A program made the translations under genes and the position numbers. From contig JAISHS010000038.1 in the NCBI GenBank assembly GCA_031262405.1, positions 1-47,861 of the forward strand: DNA of 47,861 bases, read 5' to 3'. The stretch's first letter is position 1; every line of letters begins with the position of its first letter. This document shows, piece after piece, positions 42,301-47,861 of the stretch. The stretch comes from Oscillospiraceae bacterium (lineage in GTDB: Bacteria > Bacillota > Clostridia > Oscillospirales > Oscillospiraceae). The notes beneath the pieces are model-generated. The model worked only from the letters and a program-made list of their open reading frames with translations. It had not been told where the DNA came from and made no database searches.

Positions 42301-43986
42301 ATGCAGGAAGAACTATACGAAAAAGAGATTCGCAGGCTTGAACGTGAGCTGAGAACGACCAAGGCGAAATTAAACAAGCTCACCGGCGTTTTGCGGGCCA
42401 CGGAGGCTCTGCAGGACGCGATTAGCTCGCGCAGTGCCAAGCATGAGGCCTATAACCAGATGCTGCTGGACGCTATCCCCTGTCTGGTGGTGCTGCTGGA
42501 TGAGGAGGGGCGCTTTCTTATGGCGACCCGCAGCGCTCTGGATACTCTCGGAGTGCCTGATTTTTCGATGATACGCGGTATGAACTATGTCGAATTGGTC
42601 TCGGGCGTGGTGTCGCCCGAGGACATTGAGTTTATGATAGAGCATTTCAACGAATTGATGAACGACGATACGATGGAGTCCTCCAGCTATCCCAGAGACT
42701 TGGATTTCAGCGGCAACGGCAATGTTCGCCACTACATGGAGACAAATCTGAAAATTCCCGCCACCGCGCACAATGAAAAGGGCTGCCTTGTGCTCTTCGT
42801 TGATCAGACAGAGGTTGAGGAGCAAAAGCGCGCGGCGGAAGAGGCCAATCGCAGCAAGTCGGACTTCCTTGCCACCATGAGTCACGAAATCCGCACCCCG
42901 ATGAATGCGATTATCGGGATGGGCGAGCTGCTCTCCCGCACGGAGCTCGATTCCGTCCAGACAAAATATGTGAAGGATATTCGCAGCAGCGCCAACGGCT
43001 TGCTGGGGCTTATCAACGATATTCTGGACTTTTCTAAAATTGAGGCCGGTAAGATTGAATTGGTTGAGACCTCTTATAATCTGCGTTTTCTGATTGACCA
43101 TTTGCATTCTATGTTTGCAAAAATGTTCGATGACAAGGGCTTATATCTGAATATTCAAATCAACGACAATCTTCCGCAATGGGTGGAGGGCGACGAGATT
43201 CGCGTGCGCCAGTGCCTTACAAATCTTCTGAGCAACTCCTGCAAGTATACCCGAGCGGGCGGCGCGGTGCTGGAGGCGTTTTTGGACGACGACGGCAAGA
43301 CCTTAGTGTTTGTTGTTCGGGACACCGGAATCGGCATTAAAGAAAAGGACGTGCCGCAGCTCTTCCTGCCCTTTGCGCGGTTTGAGCTAAAGCGCAACCG
43401 CTCGGTGCAAGGGGCGGGTCTGGGTCTGCCGATTACCCACAATTTGGTTGAACTCATGGGAGGGACCCTGACTGTCAGCTCCGTTTACGGCGAGGGCTCG
43501 GTCTTTACAATGAGGCTGCCCTATGTGCCGGCTGAGAAAGAGTTTGTTTCCGACACGGAGGGCTATTCGCTTTTCTCACTGCGTAATGTCAAGGCGCTTA
43601 TTGTGGACGATATTGAAATCAATCTGGAAGTTGCAAGGGCGATGCTTGAGATTTTTGATATTACTGCCGACACTGCCACAGGTGGTGCGCAGGCGGCGAA
43701 AATGGCGGCGGAGCGCGAATATGACATTATTTTCATGGATCATATGATGCCCGAGGTGGACGGAATTGAGGCGACGGCGCTTATACGCGCGCAGGGAGGG
43801 CATAACGCGACGGTGCCCATCGTGGCGCTGACCGCCAATGCGGTATCCGAGGCGCGGCAGCTGTTTTTCGCCAGCGGCTTCACGAGCTTTTTGGCAAAAC
43901 CAATGGAGATTTCGACCCTTGCCACCTGCTTGCGCGGACTTTTTAAACCGGAAGTTAGCAAGGAAGACAGCGAGGGAAGTATCTGA
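42301..43986 (+). CDS. Hybrid histidine kinase with PAS-like and receiver domains
   Basis: Soluble 561-aa kinase. N-terminal coiled coil (residues 1-45), a PAS-like domain (about 55-170; CLVVLLDEEGRFLMATRSAL), HisKA with phospho-His195 in FLATMSHEIRTPMNAIIGM, a HATPase domain (QCLTNLLSNSCKYTRAGG as N box, VVRDTGIGIKEKD as G1, GAGLGLPITHNLVELMGG as G2), and a C-terminal receiver with acid pair VDDIEIN, phospho-Asp480 in IIFMDHMMPEVDG and Lys in FLAKPMEI. No TM, so sensing is cytoplasmic and likely through the neighbouring FIST protein. No separate output regulator is adjacent; the receiver may pass the phosphate to an HPt protein or work by itself. Confidence 0.95.
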   Translation: MQEELYEKEIRRLERELRTTKAKLNKLTGVLRATEALQDAISSRSAKHEAYNQMLLDAIPCLVVLLDEEGRFLMATRSALDTLGVPDFSMIRGMNYVELVSGVVSPEDIEFMIEHFNELMNDDTMESSSYPRDLDFSGNGNVRHYMETNLKIPATAHNEKGCLVLFVDQTEVEEQKRAAEEANRSKSDFLATMSHEIRTPMNAIIGMGELLSRTELDSVQTKYVKDIRSSANGLLGLINDILDFSKIEAGKIELVETSYNLRFLIDHLHSMFAKMFDDKGLYLNIQINDNLPQWVEGDEIRVRQCLTNLLSNSCKYTRAGGAVLEAFLDDDGKTLVFVVRDTGIGIKEKDVPQLFLPFARFELKRNRSVQGAGLGLPITHNLVELMGGTLTVSSVYGEGSVFTMRLPYVPAEKEFVSDTEGYSLFSLRNVKALIVDDIEINLEVARAMLEIFDITADTATGGAQAAKMAAEREYDIIFMDHMMPEVDGIEATALIRAQGGHNATVPIVALTANAVSEARQLFFASGFTSFLAKPMEISTLATCLRGLFKPEVSKEDSEGSI

Positions 43987-44009
43987 GGATAGTACAAGGG
44001 TTAAGCAGG

Positions 44010-44045
44010 AGGAGTCGACAGGTGCTGCGGAGTCGACTCCTCTTC
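44010..44045 (+). terminator. Terminator of the FIST-kinase operon
   Basis: AGGAGTCGAC (44010-44019), 12-nt loop, GTCGACTCCT (44032-44041), then CTTCTTT. Confidence 0.65.
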
Positions 44046-44062
44046 TTTGAGGTTATATACAA

Positions 44063-44881
44063 ATGAAAAAGCGCAGGAAAACTATAATAATAATTCTCGT
44101 CTGCGCTCTGGCGGCCGCATTTATCGTCAGTCCGCCGGGGGCGGGTCTGCGTGTCTATGCCGTTATGAGCGCGGTCTCCGGTGCGGCGCAGCGCGAGAGC
44201 GTGGCGGTGCAGCGCGGCTTTGAGGTGAAAATCCCCTCCGGCTCCGGCTGGGCGGCGAAGCCCTGGATATTTAATGCGGACTCACTATTTGAGCGCCTAA
44301 CGGGCGAGACAGGCGCGCGCTTGAGTATAATCTATAATTTCGGCAGCTTTGATTTTTGGCGGGGCTGCAGCCGCCTTTTCGACGAGAGCTCGCCCTATTA
44401 CAACAGCTTTTACGGGGCGTATCTGGCACAGCTGCCGAATGGCGCGGTTTATGGCTTTACGCCGGAGGGCGAGGCAGATGCGCAGGCTCCGGCGGCACTG
44501 GCGAGGATGGATTTTTTCGGGCTGGTGCTGGGCGACTTTGGGCTTGAGCCGGATGAGCAGGTCTTTGAATATACTCTGGAGGACACGCAGGAGAAGCTTG
44601 ATTTCGCAGGATTCCCCGATTGGACGCGTCTGGACGCGAAGCTGCAAGTCAACGGCGCGGCGCATGAGGCAAAGGAATGGGTGCAGTCCTATTGGCAGTA
44701 TGGCAGGCCGAACTATCCGGTCACGGGCGAGTTTGCGCCGGTGGAGATGTATTGCACCGTTATCGCGCGGTATTTTGAGCAGTGGGAGACCACGGTGTTT
44801 TTCTATGTGATGACGCCGGATGAGGGCGTTAGGGATGAGTGCGTAGATACGATACTTGCCCGGGCGCAAATATCTCAGTGA
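44063..44881 (+). CDS. Unknown exported or membrane-anchored protein
   Basis: Not recognised. A 272-aa protein with a basic N-terminus and one hydrophobic segment (TIIIILVCALAAAFIVS), either a signal peptide or an N-terminal anchor, followed by a mixed alpha/beta domain rich in aromatic residues (SIIYNFGSFDFWRGCSRLFD, SYWQYGRPNYPVTGEFAPVE). No lipobox or catalytic motif was seen. It lies 76 bases after the kinase gene behind a terminator hairpin and before a bidirectional terminator, so it is probably a separate unit. The GC-rich codon use is native. Confidence 0.7.
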   Translation: MKKRRKTIIIILVCALAAAFIVSPPGAGLRVYAVMSAVSGAAQRESVAVQRGFEVKIPSGSGWAAKPWIFNADSLFERLTGETGARLSIIYNFGSFDFWRGCSRLFDESSPYYNSFYGAYLAQLPNGAVYGFTPEGEADAQAPAALARMDFFGLVLGDFGLEPDEQVFEYTLEDTQEKLDFAGFPDWTRLDAKLQVNGAAHEAKEWVQSYWQYGRPNYPVTGEFAPVEMYCTVIARYFEQWETTVFFYVMTPDEGVRDECVDTILARAQISQ

Positions 44882-45003
44882 ACAATTAACATTGAACGAT
44901 GAACAGTGAACAGTTGATGAGTCGCTTCGCGATAATTTTAATTTTGTCGCGCTTAAGCGCGACTCATGCTATCTATTATCTATTATCTCATATCTTTTAT
45001 CTG
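44882..45003. repeat. Composite intergenic repeat, copy F (largest)
   Basis: A tract of AACAATTAACATTGAAC / GATGAACAGTGAACAGT units (44882-44915), then a hairpin unit with outer arms ATGAGTCGC (44917-44925) and GCGACTCAT (44959-44967) and an inner stem GTCGCGC-TTAA-GCGCGAC, then CTATCTATTATCTATTATCT units to 45003. It combines both tract types seen separately in the other copies. Confidence 0.75.
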
Positions 45004-45005
45004 CT

Positions 45006-45031
45006 AAAAAAGCCCCCGTGGGGGCTTTTTT
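45006..45031. terminator. Bidirectional intrinsic terminator
   Basis: AAAAAAGCCCC (45006-45016), loop CGTG, GGGGCTTTTTT (45021-45031), with T runs on both strands, serving the converging genes that end at 44881 and 45034. Confidence 0.92.
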
Positions 45032-45033
45032 GG

Positions 45034-46263
45034 CTATTTCATTAGTTCCAGAAGCTTTTTCTTCCAGGCGGTGCTGCTTGAGTGTATTGCACGCCCCGCC
45101 AGATGTGCACGGACAAATTGCAGGGCGGCTGTGCGCTTTGCCGCCATATAATATACGGCGTGGTCGGGACTGAGAAGCTGATCGTCCGACAGGCGGATTG
45201 CCTCGCGCTTGAACGAAAGCGCCTCAAGTGCACGGTTGAGCCGTCCTACGAAGGAGTCAAAATCGCCGCCGGTGCTGTAGACATAGGTCGCGCTGTTTTC
45301 CTCGGCGAACTCAACTGCGGCATACCGCAAGTCAGAGCTTGGGGCTATGAGCCAAAGCAGGAAGGGATCGGGGGGTGTAAGCTCCGGGGCTTCGCCTCCG
45401 GCTTCCGCGATTTTCGCGGCGGCGGCTTCGGCGGCTTCCAGCTCGGCGGCCAATTCTCCCGGGGTTTTTCTTCGAAGACCGACATGAATTTTCATGGGGT
45501 CGCTCAGTTGCTGAAAGACCTTGTAGCTCTCGGCGGCGCGGCCTGCGGCAAGCTTTTGCTCCACGGCCTTGACGAAGGAGGGGGCGATTGCCGAGAGCTT
45601 CCCTATGGAGGCGGCCGCGCCCTCCGGCAGCAGCTTGGAAATCTGCGCCGCCTGAGCGGAGGAGAGCGCGGGATCGATTTCCTTTACCGCCGCCAGAGCA
45701 CGCTCGCGCAGGGCGCGGATATTCTTAACTATCGCTTCCTCAAAGGGCGCTGTGTCGTAGCCGAGCTTTGAAAAGGTGTAGCTCTCGCCCGTATTCAGAC
45801 GGAGGGTGAGGGAGAAATTGCCCTTATCCATGCCGACGGCGAAGCACAGGGGGACGCGCCGCGCGTCGAGATTCGGCGGGAGAAGGCTCACGCAGCTCTC
45901 ATAGACCGCAAACGCAGCCCTGCCGCTTGCAGTATGGGCGCCCTCAATGTAGCCGAAGTCGCCGGTTGCGGTAACGCAGGGCTTGTCGTCAATAAAGAGG
46001 GCTTTCAGTACGGCTGCGTTATAGGAATCGCTAAGAGCGTCGTAAAACGGCTCGCACCAGCTGCCCATGCGGGAAAAGGAATACACGCCGCCGTTCGTTT
46101 CAAGTGTCACGACGTAGTTTGATAGCGAGACGGCGTTCATCTCGGCAAAGGTGATTAGCGCCGTGTCGAAGAGCGCTTCGATAGTCAGTCCCTCGTCCGT
46201 GAGAGAAAGCTTCACCTGCCCGCTCAAAGCGGGGGAGGCGCAAACGGCTTCGTAGTTATCCAT
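45034..46263 (-). CDS. Unknown 409-residue cytoplasmic protein
   Basis: Not recognised. No signal peptide or TM. The N-terminal 190 residues contain two similar beta-rich segments: FAEMNAVSLSNYVVTLETNG then GVYSFSRMGSWCEPFYDAL, and LCFAVGMDKGNFSLTLRLN then TGESYTFSKLGYDTAPFEEAI, suggesting a duplicated PH-like fold (inference). A central Ala/Glu-rich helical part follows (about 190-280), then a C-terminal domain with FLLWLIAPSSDLRYAAVEF and a basic end. GAGG precedes the ATG. A single-gene unit between terminators. Function unknown. Confidence 0.75.
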   Translation of the reverse strand: MDNYEAVCASPALSGQVKLSLTDEGLTIEALFDTALITFAEMNAVSLSNYVVTLETNGGVYSFSRMGSWCEPFYDALSDSYNAAVLKALFIDDKPCVTATGDFGYIEGAHTASGRAAFAVYESCVSLLPPNLDARRVPLCFAVGMDKGNFSLTLRLNTGESYTFSKLGYDTAPFEEAIVKNIRALRERALAAVKEIDPALSSAQAAQISKLLPEGAAASIGKLSAIAPSFVKAVEQKLAAGRAAESYKVFQQLSDPMKIHVGLRRKTPGELAAELEAAEAAAAKIAEAGGEAPELTPPDPFLLWLIAPSSDLRYAAVEFAEENSATYVYSTGGDFDSFVGRLNRALEALSFKREAIRLSDDQLLSPDHAVYYMAAKRTAALQFVRAHLAGRAIHSSSTAWKKKLLELMK

Positions 46264-46279
46264 AAAAAACCTCGCAGAG

Positions 46280-46421
46280 TTTCGCGCCGGAGCGCGAAAA
46301 AGATTTAAATCGTTTTTTTCAGCGGCGTGTACGGTGAAAAAAACTCTTCTCAGCCCGCGAGTCGCCGCGAAGCGGCACGTTGCGGGCTGAAGCCTAACTG
46401 AAGGAAAGCCTGCTTTCCTTC
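46280..46421. other. Cluster of hairpins downstream of potD
   Basis: TTTCGCGC-CGGA-GCGCGAAA (46280-46299); CAGCCCGC (46351-46358) with GCGGGCTG (46382-46389) enclosing GCCGC/GCGGC (46363-46375); and GAAGGAAAGC (46400-46409) with GCTTTCCTTC (46412-46421). The last two may terminate potD transcription, though neither has a clear T run. The style is similar to the 40.7 kb region. Confidence 0.5.
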
Positions 46422-46426
46422 AAGCT

Positions 46427-47470
46427 TTAACTTTTCAGTCTTGCCCAAGCGTCGGAGTACCAATCGAGTGTAGCTTGCGGGAGATTTGCGAAGGCCTCGC
46501 AGTTTGCCAGCAGCTCGTCGGAGGGATACATGACGGAGAGCTGGTATTCGTCTACGTCCAGAAGCTCCTTTGCTTCGCTGTTCGGGCTGGTGTAGCCGAT
46601 GAACTCGGAGTTTCTTCTGCTCACGTCGGCGCGGGACATGAAGTTTATGAATTTCTCGGCGTTTTCCTTGTTCTCCGCGCCCTTGAGCACGCACATTGCG
46701 TCCACGAAGACATTTGTGCCCTCTGTGGGGATGCAGAATTTAAGGTCGGGGTTATTCTCCAGCATGAGGAAGTAGTCGCCGGCGTAATAGGGGCCGATGG
46801 CGGCCTCGCCGCTCTCGAGCTTGTCGAAGATCTGATCCATGACATAGCCCTGCAAAATGGGCTTTTGCTGCTCCAGCAGCTCATAGGCCTCATTGAGCTC
46901 GGTCTCGTTCGTCGTGTTCAGGGAGTAGCCCAGATATTTGAGGGCTATGCCGAAGGCGTCGCGGGAGTTGTCGAACATGAGGGTCTTGCCGGTGTTCGCG
47001 GGGTCGAAGAGCGCGCTCCAGCTTGTAACCTCGCCGACGACGTTGGGGTCATAGATTATGCCGACGGTGCCCCACATATAGGGGATGCTGTAGGTGTTGT
47101 CGGGGTCGTAGGCCATGTTCTTGAGGCTGTCTTCAATGAACACAAAGTTCGTGACGTTTTCAAACGCCAGCGGCTCGAGCATATCCTCATCTATCATACG
47201 CGCGACCATATAGTCGGAGGGGATTACGACGTCATAGCTGACGCCGCCCTGCTTGAGGACGGAATACATCTGCTCGTTGTTCTCATAGGTGTTGTAGTTG
47301 ACCTTTATGCCGGTCTCTTCCTCGAATTCGTCGAGCAGCGACATGTCGATATATTCGCCCCAGTTATAGACGTTGACCTCGTTTTTATCGGAGCCGCTTT
47401 CTCCGCCGCAGCCGGAGAAGACGCCCAGAATCAGGGTTAGAGCCAGAAGAACAGTCAGAACTTTTTTCAT
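46427..47470 (-). CDS. potD: Spermidine/putrescine ABC transporter substrate-binding lipoprotein
   Basis: Lipid-anchored polyamine-binding protein of 347 aa on the outer face of the membrane. The signal peptide ends in a lipobox, LILGVFSGCGG, with Cys21 lipidated. The mature part begins NEVNVYNWGEYIDMSLLDEF, the classic PotD motif, and continues with DVVIPSDYMVARMIDEDML, IPYMWGTVGIIYDP and AIGPYYAGDYFLMLENNPDL. Aromatic and acidic residues that bind polyamine amines are present in these motifs, though the specificity cannot be fixed. Its ATG overlaps the potC stop (TAATG). Order potC-potD is the usual one. Confidence 0.96.
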   Translation of the reverse strand: MKKVLTVLLALTLILGVFSGCGGESGSDKNEVNVYNWGEYIDMSLLDEFEEETGIKVNYNTYENNEQMYSVLKQGGVSYDVVIPSDYMVARMIDEDMLEPLAFENVTNFVFIEDSLKNMAYDPDNTYSIPYMWGTVGIIYDPNVVGEVTSWSALFDPANTGKTLMFDNSRDAFGIALKYLGYSLNTTNETELNEAYELLEQQKPILQGYVMDQIFDKLESGEAAIGPYYAGDYFLMLENNPDLKFCIPTEGTNVFVDAMCVLKGAENKENAEKFINFMSRADVSRRNSEFIGYTSPNSEAKELLDVDEYQLSVMYPSDELLANCEAFANLPQATLDWYSDAWARLKS

Positions 47471-47861
47471 TACATTGCTCCCCTCAAGGATTTTTCTTTT
47501 TTCTCTTGCAGTTTATCCTGCCGCGCCTCGCGGACATTGACTATGACTAGCAGAATCAGTACCACGGCGAAGAGCAGGGTTGAGATTGCGTTGATCTTAG
47601 GGCTGACGCGTCGGCGCGCCATGGAGTAGATGGTCATGGACAGGGTTTGCACGTTGCCCGCCGTGAAGTAGCTTATGACGAAGTCGTCCACGCTCATCGT
47701 AAAGGCGATTATCAGCCCGTTTATTATGCCCGGCATAATTTCGGGAATTATGACCTTGTAAATTGTCTGGAACCAGGTGCAGCCCAAATCCTGAGCCGCC
47801 TCGAAGAGGTTCCGGTCGAGCTGATAGAGCTTTGGCATTACGGAGAGGATCACATAGGGAA
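47470..47861 (-). CDS. potC: Polyamine ABC transporter permease (5' end outside window)
   Basis: The C-terminal 130 residues of the inner membrane permease PotC. The visible part begins PYVILSVMPKLYQLD and carries the cytoplasmic coupling motif FEAAQDLGCTWFQTIYKVII, followed by PEIMPGIINGLIIAFTMSVDDF (the DDF characteristic of PotC), the loop TAGNVQTLSMTIYSM and a last TM (ISTLLFAVVLILLVIV). The frame is open to the window edge, so the gene continues beyond 47861. Upstream potA and potB are expected there. Confidence 0.95.
   Translation of the reverse strand, partial: PYVILSVMPKLYQLDRNLFEAAQDLGCTWFQTIYKVIIPEIMPGIINGLIIAFTMSVDDFVISYFTAGNVQTLSMTIYSMARRRVSPKINAISTLLFAVVLILLVIVNVREARQDKLQEKKEKSLRGAM

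Noticed and set aside
46475-47440. 321-codon plus-strand open frame opposite potD
   Set aside because: Val/Gly/His-rich mirror of potD with no recognisable domain; potD is certain.

Overview
The window looks like chromosomal DNA from an anaerobic, motile, endospore-forming Clostridia-type Firmicute, perhaps of the Oscillospiraceae or a related order (inference). The evidence is a PolC-type DNA polymerase, a perfect CIRCE operator before groES-groEL, dipicolinate synthase genes dpaA/dpaB, oxygen-defence proteins typical of anaerobes (desulfoferrodoxin, rubrerythrin), a chemoreceptor, a sigma-28-like promoter and an S-layer-homology protein. Most genes are GC-rich, with one clear AT-rich exception (14053..15177).

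Layout. 1-5.9 kb: chemoreceptor, a divergent calcium-loop protein behind a sigma-28-like promoter, a Gfo/Idh/MocA oxidoreductase and a secreted RsiV-like protein. 6.1-9.3 kb: an SLH-anchored transglutaminase-like protein and a rhomboid-like membrane protein. 9.4-11.9 kb: a TetR regulator with an ABC transporter ATPase and FtsX-like permease. 12.1-13.9 kb: rpsB-tsf. 14.0-21.4 kb: a mixed block separating tsf from pyrH, with the AT-rich orphan two-TM gene, a diacylglycerol-kinase-like gene, dpaA-dpaB, desulfoferrodoxin plus rubrerythrin, purine nucleoside phosphorylase, a HAD phosphatase and a phage-structural-like orphan. 21.5-31.9 kb: a tight operon pyrH-frr-uppS-cdsA-dxr-rseP-ispG-polC. 32.0-33.9 kb: groES-groEL. 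34.2-40.1 kb: a five-gene minus-strand operon (YmdB-like phosphodiesterase, SbcD/YhaO-like, YhaN-like ATPase, acidic-repeat membrane protein, RNA methyltransferase). 40.3-45 kb: a 62-residue protein, tRNA-Arg(ACG), a GC-rich stretch of nested inverted repeats, then a FIST sensor with a hybrid histidine kinase and a secreted protein. 45-47.9 kb: an unrecognised 409-residue protein and the 3' part of a polyamine ABC transporter operon (potC, potD).

How genes work together: pyrH to polC links nucleotide supply, ribosome recycling, isoprenoid precursors (dxr, ispG), undecaprenyl diphosphate (uppS), phospholipid (cdsA), membrane proteolysis (rseP) and replication. Desulfoferrodoxin makes hydrogen peroxide from superoxide and rubrerythrin removes it. 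The FIST protein and hybrid kinase are adjacent on one strand and probably form one sensory pathway.

The most distinctive non-coding signals are a family of intergenic composite repeats (AGATAATA-like or AATTGACAATTGA-like tracts, some with a GTCGC-type hairpin) at six sites. At rpsB and dxr the repeat runs into the coding sequence and supplies the last residues. The accessory locus most worth a second look is the AT-rich 14.0-15.2 kb unit: a two-TM protein overlapped by a 14-codon ORF with a very strong ribosome-binding site. I could not identify a complete, clearly novel system. All start-codon changes, promoters and hairpins were read by eye.
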